From Lentisphaeraceae bacterium (GTDB lineage: Bacteria; Verrucomicrobiota; Kiritimatiellia; RFP12; UBA1067), in assembly GCA_004551905.1 (NCBI GenBank), contig SFPL01000120.1:1-21621 (forward strand): DNA of 21,621 nt. The letters are read 5' to 3'. This document shows, one piece after another, positions 6,967-21,621 of the stretch (the first letter of the stretch is position 1; the number at the start of each line of letters is the position of its first letter). A program made the translations under genes and the position numbers. The notes beneath the pieces are model-generated. The model was not told the DNA's origin and searched no databases. It saw only the letters and a program-made list of their open reading frames with translations.

Positions 6967-9309
6967 CTATGGCAGGAAGTAGTTGAAGACAGTGGTGCCG
7001 ACGCGGCGGGGCACGAACTGGCTGAACTCGCCGAGGTCGGACGCCGCGAACGAGGTGAAGAGCGCGGCGTCGAGGTTGCGTCCGCAGAAGATCGGCGCGC
7101 CGGCGGGGCCTCCGGCCGACGCCACCCCCGCCACCCTGACCGGACCCGACGCGACCGGCGACGATGAAACCGCGAAGTACATGCTCCTCCCGGGCTCGAA
7201 GGCGTAGCGGTCGACGGCTACCTGCGAGCGGGAGATGTCGACCATGACCGACGAGCGGTTGGCGAGGACGACTTCGCAGGAGTTGGAAAACGGCATCACC
7301 CAGAACGACTCCATGTAGCCGTCGCCGCCCGAAAGCGCATACCAGGAGCGGAACCGCTCCGACGGCAGCCCAGCCGGCGCGAAGAGCGCGGAGAGCGGCG
7401 CGCGCACGGTCTCGTGGCCGTCGAACCTAATCGTCACCTCGACGGCGTCGAACGCGCCAGCGGCAGTCACCGGCCCGGTGGCACCCTCCGCGAACACCGC
7501 CTTGGCCGAGATGTTCTTGACCGCCCCTGGTCCGCCGAACCGCAGCGTCCGCGACGCCTGGGGCTCGAGGCGGCCGTCGAAGACGAGCGACTTCTCGATG
7601 TGGCCGCCGGGACGCGCTGGCAGGACCGACTTCGCGTAGGCGACGGCGCGCGCGACTCGGTCAAGCACCGTCCTGGACGCGCTCTCCACCTTCGTCCCAC
7701 ACGCGTACACCCGCGCCTCGATCCCGTACTTGAACTCGCCGATGTCGGACGCCTCGACGGTGGCGCGGAAGCTCCGGGCGAACGGGATGGGTACGAAGAG
7801 CGCCTCGTCGCGCAGCGGCGCGGACGGCGGGCGGCCGCAGAGGACGCTCGACGCCCAGCCCTCGACTACGGGACGCTCTGAGCCGTCAACGTACAGCCTC
7901 GCCTTCTCGAAGCCGGTGCCATCGCACCAGCCGCCGACAACGGCGCCGGGTCCGCTCGCCTCGGCGACGATGTACTCCACCCTGCCGGCGGAGTTGGTGA
8001 GCGCGCGCCTTGCGCCAGACGCGCCCGCGGTGCCGCCCCAGTGGCTGCGCGCGTACGCGGGCACCGGCATGCGCGTCACCGCCTCGCGGTCGAGGGTCTC
8101 GTCGATCAGCGACTCCACCGTCACGATGCCAGGCACGGCGGCGGGCGGCGAGCCGGGGCCGAAGACGCGCCGCACGGCCTCAAGGTAGCCGTAGCCGAAC
8201 TGCTCGTCGGGCTCGAGGTAGGAGCCCTCGGTCCACTCGTTCCAGGAGTTTATGGTGACAACGTGCGGCCAGCCGGGCGGGGTGTTGCGGTCGCACCAGT
8301 CCTTGGCGCGGCGGAGGGCGACCTCGAACTTCTCCGGGGAGGAGCCGAGGACAGTCGGCTGCACCGAGCCGACGGGGTAGCGAGGGTTGGTGTCCCACCC
8401 GACCGAGGCGTGGGAGAAGTAGCACTGCACTCCGAGCTGCGCCTTGGCGTGGACGAAGCGCTGGGCGGCGCGCTCGGCCCAGGCGGAGTATTCGGGGTAG
8501 CCGGACGGGCTGGCCCAGTGGACGAAGTTGTAGATCGAGGCGGACTCCACCCCCAGCGCCCGCACCCACTCCTGCTTGACGCCGAAGTCGCAGGCCATCA
8601 GGTGGACGCCGCCGAGACCGGCAGCGCGGCAGGCGTCGCGCAGATAGGCGACCGACTCCATCGCGTTGGCGAGCCCGCCCACGCCGTCGACGAATGTCTT
8701 GAGCTCGTAGATCATCAGCACCGGTCGGCCGCCGATGCGGTAGTAGTTGCCGCGGCGGAAGTACTTCTCGATCCAGCGCCAGGTGAGCTCCTTGAACTCC
8801 TCCTGCGACACCCACCCGCGCCAGGTCGGCGACGACCAGCGCTTGTCGGCGGCACGGTTGTCCCAGAGCTTGTTGACGTGGTGGTTGGCCCACATGATGA
8901 AGAAGCGCATCCGGCCGTTGTTCGGCGCGCCGAGGAAGCCGTCATCGAGGGCGCTTTCGAGGAACGGGCGGTGGCCGTACCAGTACCAGTCGTAGATGAA
9001 GACGTTGACGCCGTGCGCGACCGCAGCGTCGATCTTCTTCGCCACCACCGCCGGGTCGGCCTCGTTCTCGTAGCCCCAGAGCGGCTTGAGCGGCTGGACG
9101 TGGCCCTTCCACTTCGGCACCGCCTCCTTCACGTTCTGCCACTCGCCGATGCCCTCCGGGAAGATGTCCAGCTCCGCCCACCTGGGCTCGGGCTGGTAGG
9201 CGGGCCAGACGTAGGCGGCGACGTCGTACTGGGCGGCCGCGGCGGAAGCCGCCAGAAGCGCGCCGGCGGCCGTCGCCGCCAGCCGCTTCGTGCATGGATG
9301 CAATGACAT
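6967..9309 (-). CDS. Secreted GH99-like / WbsX-domain glycoside hydrolase
   Basis: The product has 780 residues. A signal peptide (residues 1-26, KRLAATAAGALLAASAAAA, cleavage before QYDV) indicates export. Residues 27-385 match the WbsX/GH99-like TIM-barrel family: VAAYVWPAYQPEPRWAE (30-46), GVNVFIYDWYWYGHRPFLE (100-118), GRPVLMIYE (194-202) and VTINSWNEWTEGSYLEPD (351-368). E358 and E361 of NEWTEG align with the two catalytic glutamates of the SFNEWHEG motif in characterised GH99 enzymes, so the active site looks intact. Residues of about 400-780 are an unrecognised beta-rich extension, probably substrate binding or structural. It starts 10 nt after the nhaC stop with no visible Shine-Dalgarno, so it is probably co-transcribed and translationally coupled. 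The glycan target is unknown; GH99 proper acts on mannans, while WbsX-like members are diverse. Confidence 0.87.
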   Translation of the reverse strand: MSLHPCTKRLAATAAGALLAASAAAAQYDVAAYVWPAYQPEPRWAELDIFPEGIGEWQNVKEAVPKWKGHVQPLKPLWGYENEADPAVVAKKIDAAVAHGVNVFIYDWYWYGHRPFLESALDDGFLGAPNNGRMRFFIMWANHHVNKLWDNRAADKRWSSPTWRGWVSQEEFKELTWRWIEKYFRRGNYYRIGGRPVLMIYELKTFVDGVGGLANAMESVAYLRDACRAAGLGGVHLMACDFGVKQEWVRALGVESASIYNFVHWASPSGYPEYSAWAERAAQRFVHAKAQLGVQCYFSHASVGWDTNPRYPVGSVQPTVLGSSPEKFEVALRRAKDWCDRNTPPGWPHVVTINSWNEWTEGSYLEPDEQFGYGYLEAVRRVFGPGSPPAAVPGIVTVESLIDETLDREAVTRMPVPAYARSHWGGTAGASGARRALTNSAGRVEYIVAEASGPGAVVGGWCDGTGFEKARLYVDGSERPVVEGWASSVLCGRPPSAPLRDEALFVPIPFARSFRATVEASDIGEFKYGIEARVYACGTKVESASRTVLDRVARAVAYAKSVLPARPGGHIEKSLVFDGRLEPQASRTLRFGGPGAVKNISAKAVFAEGATGPVTAAGAFDAVEVTIRFDGHETVRAPLSALFAPAGLPSERFRSWYALSGGDGYMESFWVMPFSNSCEVVLANRSSVMVDISRSQVAVDRYAFEPGRSMYFAVSSSPVASGPVRVAGVASAGGPAGAPIFCGRNLDAALFTSFAASDLGEFSQFVPRRVGTTVFNYFLP

Positions 9310-9319
9310 CGGCGGCGAT

Positions 9320-11353
9320 CTACTTCACGAACTTGCGGATCATCTCCTCAAGCTTGGCGGACTCCTCGGCTGAGATCTCGCCGTCCTCGCGGACCTTGAG
9401 GAGCGCGGAGCGGAACTCCGCCGCCACCTCGCCGTCAATGCCCTTGAGGAAGGAGAGCAACGTGCCGGTCTCCTTGAAGTCGACCTTGCCGTCGGCGAGG
9501 ATATCCTTGCCCATCGTGCGCATGACCTTGGCAAACGCATTCTCCGACGCGCCGGAGACGAGGGCGCGCATGACCGGGCCGAGGTCGGCGCGGCCGCGCA
9601 GAACGGCCTTCATCGCGAAGAGCGCCGCGAAGAGCAGCGCCACGGCGATGCCAAGCGACAGCCAGACGTTGCCGATGAACGGCGCGAGCGCGTAGGCGAC
9701 GAACGATACCGCCGCAACTGCGAGCGCGTAAGGGAGCTGGGTGCCGACGTGCACGATGTGGTTGCACTGGGCGCCGGCGGAGGCCATGATGGTCGTGTCA
9801 GAGATCGGCGAGCAGTGGTCGCCGCAGACGGCACCCGCCATGCAGGCGGAGACGGCGACGATCGTCATCGAGGAGCCGGGGACGGCGGCGAGCACGATCG
9901 GGATGAGGATGCCGAAGGTGCCCCAGCTGGTGCCGGTCGAGAACGCGAGCACGATGGCGATCACGAAGATGATCGCGGGCAGGAAGTTCCAGAGCCCGGC
10001 GGCCGGCCCGTTGATGAGGTCGGAGATGAAGATCTTGGCGCCGAGCGAATCGGTCATGGTCTTGAGCGCCCAGGCGCAGCAGAGGATCATGATCGCCGGA
10101 ACCATCGCCTTGAAGCCCTCGGGGAAGGCCTCCATGCAGTCGCGGAACGAGATTACGCGGCGGCAGAGGAAGAAGAAGACCGAAAAGACGATCGCGACGA
10201 TCGAGCCGAAGACGAGGCCGACGGACGCGTCGGAGTCGGAGAACGCCTGGACGAAGCCGGGGTTGCCGTCGCCGAAGTAGCCGCCCGAGTAGATCATCCC
10301 GACCATGCAGGAGGCGATGAGCACCACGACCGGCACGACCAGGTCGATCACCCTGCCGCGGTCGTTCCTGGCGAGCTGCTCGGTCATGTCCTCGATCGCC
10401 CCGAGGTCGGGAAGCCCCGCCGAGACCGCGGCCTCGTGGCGCTTCATGGGGCCGAAGTCGAACTTGGTGAGCGCGAAGAAGAACATCGCCAGGATGGTGA
10501 GGATGGCGTAGTAGTTGTAGGGAATGGCGTTGATGAAGAGCGAGAAGCCGCTTTCGGCGCCAGCGCCCTTGGCGAAGCCGGCGACCGCAGCGGCCCAGCT
10601 GGAGATCGGCGCGATAATGCAGATCGGCGCGGCGGTGGCGTCGATGAGGTAGGAGAGCTTGGCGCGCGACACCTTCTTGGCGTCGGTCGCCGGGCGCATC
10701 ACGCTGCCGACGGTAAGGCAGTTGAAGTAGTCGTCGACGAAGATGAGCATGCCGAGCACGATCGTCGCGACCTGGGCGCCGACGCGGCTCTTGATGTGGG
10801 TCTGGGCCCAGCGGCCGAACGCCGCCGAGGCGCCGGTCTTGTTCATCATCGCGACGAGCGCGCCGAGGAGGACGAGGAAGAGGAGGATGCCCACGTTGTA
10901 CGGGTCGGCCACCGAGCCGATGAAGCCATCCTTGGCGACGTGGACGAGCGTCCCCTCGAAGGAGAAGCCGGAGTAGAGGACGCCGCCGGCGACGATGCCG
11001 ACGAAGAGCGAGGAGTAGACCTCCTTGGTCACCAGCGCGAGGAGGATCGCGAGGATCGGCGGGAAGATCGCCCACCAGGTGCCGTAGAAGGAGACGCCGC
11101 TCTCCTTGTCGGACCTGATCGTCGCGAGCGCCGCGGACTCGTTGGCCTTGAAGTCCGCGTCGTAGCGGACATTGTCGGCGTAGGCGTCGACGTAGGACTT
11201 GGCGCCCTTCACGTCTCCGTCGTCGGCAAGCGCGGCGAGGTTGTAGGTGTTGGTGGAGTCGTCGACGACCACCGACACGGTGCTGGAACCGTCGGCGAAA
11301 GCGCCGAACACGAGCGCGGCCGCGGCCGCAAGCGAGAGGAGTGAGGTCTTCAT
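9320..11353 (-). CDS. NhaC-family Na+/H+ antiporter with extra N-terminal exported region and EF-hand/TerB-like tail
   Basis: The product has 677 residues, longer than typical NhaC proteins (about 450-530). Residues 1-20 form a signal-like segment (MKTSLLSLAAAAALVFGAFA), followed by a polar region to about 90. The membrane core (about 91-585) carries NhaC-superfamily marks: FVDDYFNCLTVGSVMRPATD (205-224), FSTGTSWGTFGILIP (471-485) and GDHCSPISDTTIMASAG (511-527). The tail (about 605-677) has two acidic loops, DILADGKVDFKE (617-628) and KVREDGEISAEE (653-664). These fit the EF-hand spacing at positions 5, 6, 8 and 12 but are incomplete elsewhere; a TerB-like helical fold is an alternative. The start at 11353 is 7 nt after TATAAT, and an in-frame ATG at 11431 lies upstream of that promoter. 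It leads the unit with the GH99-like gene. The actual ion or substrate is inferred from the family. Confidence 0.85.
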   Translation of the reverse strand: MKTSLLSLAAAAALVFGAFADGSSTVSVVVDDSTNTYNLAALADDGDVKGAKSYVDAYADNVRYDADFKANESAALATIRSDKESGVSFYGTWWAIFPPILAILLALVTKEVYSSLFVGIVAGGVLYSGFSFEGTLVHVAKDGFIGSVADPYNVGILLFLVLLGALVAMMNKTGASAAFGRWAQTHIKSRVGAQVATIVLGMLIFVDDYFNCLTVGSVMRPATDAKKVSRAKLSYLIDATAAPICIIAPISSWAAAVAGFAKGAGAESGFSLFINAIPYNYYAILTILAMFFFALTKFDFGPMKRHEAAVSAGLPDLGAIEDMTEQLARNDRGRVIDLVVPVVVLIASCMVGMIYSGGYFGDGNPGFVQAFSDSDASVGLVFGSIVAIVFSVFFFLCRRVISFRDCMEAFPEGFKAMVPAIMILCCAWALKTMTDSLGAKIFISDLINGPAAGLWNFLPAIIFVIAIVLAFSTGTSWGTFGILIPIVLAAVPGSSMTIVAVSACMAGAVCGDHCSPISDTTIMASAGAQCNHIVHVGTQLPYALAVAAVSFVAYALAPFIGNVWLSLGIAVALLFAALFAMKAVLRGRADLGPVMRALVSGASENAFAKVMRTMGKDILADGKVDFKETGTLLSFLKGIDGEVAAEFRSALLKVREDGEISAEESAKLEEMIRKFVK

Positions 11354-11360
11354 GGCGCGT

Positions 11361-11373
11361 ATTATAGCATATT
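11361..11373 (-). promoter_or_regulatory. Extended -10 promoter, predicted leaderless start of the nhaC-type gene
   Basis: The minus strand reads GAAATATGCTATAATACGCG, with TATAAT at 11366-11361. Exactly 7 nt (ACGCGCC) separate it from the ATG at 11353, the same geometry as at 6589. The place where a -35 would lie is taken up by a 7-bp tandem repeat. Confidence 0.75.
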
Positions 11374-11407
11374 TCGCGGCTCGGGGTTCGTGATTCGCGG
11401 CTCGTTG
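11373..11407. repeat. Degenerate 7-bp tandem repeat (about five units) upstream of the nhaC-type promoter
   Basis: In steps of seven from 11373 the plus strand gives TTCGCGG, CTCGGGG, TTCGTGA, TTCGCGG and a fifth decayed unit. The period and consensus match the array at 5001-5042. The array directly abuts the extended -10 box and spans the -35 region, so a regulatory role is possible. Confidence 0.6.
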
Positions 11408-11436
11408 GCCGGTTAGAAGCCGGCGGACCATCCGCC
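11408..11436. other. Two overlapping hairpins between map and the nhaC-type gene
   Basis: GGCGGA (11422-11427) pairs with TCCGCC (11431-11436) around CCA, and GCCGG (11408-11412) pairs with CCGGC (11420-11424). They lie 51 nt past the map stop codon, where the rpoBC-adk-map transcript could end. There is no T-tract, so an intrinsic terminator is not established; they could be mutually exclusive structures. Confidence 0.35.
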
Positions 11437-11486
11437 CCCAGGCAATCAGCCGCCATTCGACCAGGGCGCCTTCGGGCCTGAGAACT

Positions 11487-12257
11487 TCAGGGATAGTCCG
11501 CCGGCAAAGTGAGGATTTCGCAGCCGTCGTCGGTTATGGCCACGGTATGCTCGAAATGGGCGGAGAGCGAGCGGTCGCGGGTGACGACGGTCCAGCCGTC
11601 GGAGAGGACGTCGGTCGCTTCGCCGGCCTTGGTCATGGTGATCATCGGCTCGATGGCGATGGTCATGCCGGGGCGGAGGACGAGCTTGGTGCCGGGCTTG
11701 CCGTAGTTGGGCACTTCCGGGTCCTCGTGGATGGTGCGGCCGACGCCGTGGCCGATCCAGTTGCGGACGACGCCGAAGCCTGCTGCCACGGCGACCTGCT
11801 CGATGGCGTAGCCGACGTCGCCGAGGTGGACGCCGGGGCCGCAGGCGGCGATGCCGGCCTTGAGGCAGGCCTTGGTGGTCTCGACGAGGCGCAGCACCTC
11901 GGGGTCGGTGACGCCGACCGCGACGGTGCGCGAGGTGTCGCCGTTGAAGCCGGCCTTGAAGATGCCGACGTCGGTCTTGACGAGGTCGCCGGGCACGATG
12001 ACGCGGTGCGGCGAGGGGATGCCGTGGATCACCTCGTCGTTGATCGAGACGCAGAGGTGGCCGGGGTAGCCGTGGTAGTCGTAGAAGCCGGCCTTGACGT
12101 GGTGCTTCTCGCAGTAGTCGACGACGAGCGCGTCGATCTCGCCGGTGGTGACTCCGGGCGCGACGGCGGCGGCGCAGATGTCGCGGATCTCCGCGCTCAT
12201 CCGGCACGCCTCGCGCATCCGGTCGATTTCCGCCCGCGACTTGACGTCGACCTTCAT
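11487..12257 (-). CDS. map: Methionine aminopeptidase, type I
   Basis: This 256-residue cytosolic metalloprotease removes the initiator methionine from nascent proteins. The five dinuclear-metal ligands are all present: D96 and D107 (KTDVG, NGDTSR), H170 (WIGHGVGRTIHEDP), E203 (AIEP) and E236 (SAHFEHT). The substrate-contacting histidines H78 (EVIHGIP) and H177 are also present. Length and the absence of an N-terminal zinc extension match the short bacterial type I enzyme. It starts 4 nt after the adk stop and is the last gene of the rpoB-rpoC-adk-map series. AdK-Map adjacency is conserved in many bacteria, but usually within the secY-containing ribosomal protein operon. Confidence 0.97.
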   Translation of the reverse strand: MKVDVKSRAEIDRMREACRMSAEIRDICAAAVAPGVTTGEIDALVVDYCEKHHVKAGFYDYHGYPGHLCVSINDEVIHGIPSPHRVIVPGDLVKTDVGIFKAGFNGDTSRTVAVGVTDPEVLRLVETTKACLKAGIAACGPGVHLGDVGYAIEQVAVAAGFGVVRNWIGHGVGRTIHEDPEVPNYGKPGTKLVLRPGMTIAIEPMITMTKAGEATDVLSDGWTVVTRDRSLSAHFEHTVAITDDGCEILTLPADYP

Positions 12258-12261
12258 CTTG

Positions 12262-12894
12262 CTACATCGCGGCCTTGAACGCCGCGGCGTTGCGCACCGG
12301 GCCCTGGTCGCCGTCGATGCGGCGGAGGAGACCCTTCGCCTCGTAGTAGGCGACTAGCGGCTCGGTCTCGCGGTGGTAGACGACGAGCCGGTCCTTGACG
12401 GTCTCGGGGTTGTCGTCCTTGCGCACCGTGAGCGCCGCGCCGCACTTGTCGCAGATGCCCTCCACCTTCGGCGGCAGCGCCTTGACGTGGTAGCCGGCCT
12501 TGCACTTCGGGCAGGTGCGGCGGCCGGCGATGCGGTCGGCGATGATCTCGTCCGGCACGTCCACCAGCACGGCGGAACGCACCTTCGCGCCGGAGCGCTC
12601 GAGCGCCTCGGCCTGGGCGACGTTGCGCGGGAAGCCGTCGAGCAGCATCGTCTTGGCGGTCTTCTCGGCGGCGATCACGTCGCCGATCATCGCGACGACG
12701 AGCGCGTCGGGGACTAGTTGTCCCTTGTCCATGTACGCCTTGGCCTCGACGCCGGCGGGCGTGCCGGCGGCGATGGCGCCGCGGAGGAGGTCGCCGGAGG
12801 AGACGTGGCGGACGGCGGGGTCCTCGCCCGCGAGCCGCGAGGCGATGGTCCCCTTGCCGGATCCGGGGGCGCCGAGCAGGATTACGATTTCCAT
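12262..12894 (-). CDS. adk: Adenylate kinase with zinc-binding LID
   Basis: This 210-residue enzyme catalyses ATP + AMP = 2 ADP in the cytoplasm. The P-loop GAPGSGKGT (8-16), the AMP-binding SSGDLLR (32-38) and DGFPR (86-90) are present. The LID carries four cysteines, C128, C131, C148 and C151 (CPKC and CDKC), the structural zinc site seen in many Gram-positive and other bacterial adenylate kinases. The start lies 25 nt after the rpoC stop and is preceded by an AAGGGA-like ribosome-binding sequence about 8 nt upstream. It is probably co-transcribed with rpoC and map. Confidence 0.97.
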   Translation of the reverse strand: MEIVILLGAPGSGKGTIASRLAGEDPAVRHVSSGDLLRGAIAAGTPAGVEAKAYMDKGQLVPDALVVAMIGDVIAAEKTAKTMLLDGFPRNVAQAEALERSGAKVRSAVLVDVPDEIIADRIAGRRTCPKCKAGYHVKALPPKVEGICDKCGAALTVRKDDNPETVKDRLVVYHRETEPLVAYYEAKGLLRRIDGDQGPVRNAAAFKAAM

Positions 12895-12919
12895 CTCATT
12901 CCCTTCGATTTGCCGCGGA

Positions 12920-17266
<4,347 letters not shown>

Positions 17267-17301
17267 AGCCGTCTTTCTTTTGAAGGTTGTTGTTTTGCGG
17301 T

Positions 17302-17315
17302 ACCGTGCTTACGGT
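17302..17315 (-). other. Hairpin in the rpoB-rpoC intergenic gap
   Basis: ACCGT and ACGGT form a perfect 5-bp stem around a 4-nt loop (AAGC on the minus strand), 5 nt after the rpoB stop. There is no following T-tract, so it is more likely an mRNA-processing or stability element than a terminator. Confidence 0.4.
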
Positions 17316-17320
17316 CCTCC

Positions 17321-21238
<3,918 letters not shown>

Positions 21239-21338
21239 GTAGCTTACCTTGTTTTGTTGTGGCTGTGGTTTCGAAGCTTTCTCCACCCCGAACAGGCGCC
21301 TGAAGTGTGGTAAGCGGCCACTTTGTTAACTGTACGTC

Positions 21339-21415
21339 TGGTGGGCGATACTGGACTCGGACCAGTGACCCCTACCGTGTGAAGGTAGTGCTCTAACCAA
21401 CTGAGCTAATCGCCC
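21339..21415 (-). tRNA. tRNA-Val (anticodon CAC)
   Basis: The 77-nt cloverleaf has the acceptor GGGCGAT pairing with ATCGCCC and the D-arm AGCTCAGTTGGTTAGAGC. The anticodon loop TTCACAC lies between CTACC and GGTAG, and GGTCCGAGTCC forms the T-arm. CCA is encoded. It lies 100 nt upstream of the rpoB start on the same strand, with no obvious terminator between, so read-through into rpoB is plausible. Confidence 0.96.
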
Positions 21416-21435
21416 TGGGGATGCGTTGAGAGTGA

Positions 21436-21465
21436 AGTATACCAAATTTCGGCCGAATCTGTCAA
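21436..21465 (-). promoter_or_regulatory. Strong promoter of tRNA-Val (and probably rpoB)
   Basis: A consensus -35 TTGACA (21465-21460) lies 18 nt before TATACT (21441-21436), with TGG immediately upstream as an extended -10. The expected start site is near 21429, about 14 nt before the tRNA. No separate promoter of comparable quality is seen between the tRNA and rpoB. Confidence 0.85.
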
Positions 21466-21488
21466 ATAGGGTGGTTAGCGCACACGGA

Positions 21489-21541
21489 TTACAAATACCC
21501 CCGTCGTCTCGGCTGCGCCGAGCCGCCGTGGACATTTGTAA
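21489..21541. repeat. Nested inverted repeat upstream of tRNA-Val
   Basis: TTACAAAT (21489-21496) and ATTTGTAA (21534-21541) are perfect 8-bp inverted repeats 37 nt apart. Inside them CTCGGC and GCCGAG form a second stem around TGC; CGGCT/AGCCG is an alternative pairing. The 80 bases to the right (21542-21621) contain nothing else I can identify except the GGGGACAG at the very end. Confidence 0.5.
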
Positions 21542-21621
21542 GCGGTTTTGCGCGACGAGACCCTGCCGCACAGCCTGTTCAAGGCATGACAAGCCACCCG
21601 ACGGGATGCCGACGGGGACAG

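Noticed and set aside
11354..11431. In-frame upstream ATG at 11431 for the nhaC-type gene.
   Set aside because: It would place the promoter and the heptamer repeat inside the coding sequence and bury the signal-like segment; the ATG at 11353 fits the promoter geometry.
11408..11436. Hairpins after map considered as a classical intrinsic terminator.
   Set aside because: No T-tract follows on the minus strand; kept only as a structure of unknown role.
21326..21592. Minus-strand open frame of 88 codons ending GRLAQLVRALPSHGRGHW-type sequence.
   Set aside because: The end is a translation of the tRNA-Val gene and the start crosses its promoter, so it is not a protein gene.

Overview
The window looks like a chromosomal segment of a GC-rich Gram-negative bacterium. 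The most likely group is Verrucomicrobiota, Kiritimatiellae type. That placement rests on gene content (secreted GH88 and GH99/WbsX-like enzymes, an NhaC antiporter, DUF4143 ATPase debris), CCA-encoding tRNA genes and the style of the intergenic repeats; it is an inference, not a phylogeny. Every credible gene lies on the minus strand, so transcription runs from position 21621 toward 1.

In transcription order: (1) 21.6-11.5 kb is a housekeeping block. A tRNA-Val(CAC) with a strong promoter is followed by rpoB, rpoC, adk and map, all closely spaced. The usual ribosomal genes upstream of rpoB (rplK, rplA, rplJ, rplL) are absent from the window, and adk-map, normally found in the secY operon, follow rpoC. 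(2) 11.5-6.97 kb is a two-gene unit: an NhaC-type antiporter with an added N-terminal exported region and a C-terminal EF-hand/TerB-like tail, then a secreted GH99/WbsX-like glycosidase. (3) 6.94-6.63 kb holds tRNA-Gly(GCC), tRNA-Lys(CTT) and tRNA-Phe(GAA) behind one promoter. (4) 6.6-3.68 kb holds a membrane-anchored protein of unknown function, an orphan OppD/DppD-type ABC ATPase with a Cys4 tail, a secreted GH88 hydrolase, and a 26-codon stub of a further gene cut short at a small palindrome. (5) 3.7-3.1 kb is a decay zone with a broken DUF4143 ATPase and a GC-rich hairpin. (6) 3.1 kb to the left edge holds glf (UDP-galactopyranose mutase), overlapping by 4 bases a large glycosyltransferase that fuses a GT2 domain to a multi-spanning GT-C-like domain and runs off the window. 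This pair suggests galactofuranose-containing surface polysaccharide synthesis.

The most interesting non-gene signals are two. First, an almost identical extended -10 promoter (core TATGnTATAmT followed mostly by ACGC) recurs at five sites. At two protein genes it lies exactly 7 nt before the ATG, which predicts leaderless mRNAs. Second, degenerate 7-bp tandem repeats (consensus TTCGTGG on the plus strand) lie just upstream of the GH88 and nhaC genes. I found no CRISPR array, phage, transposase gene or recognisable defence system.
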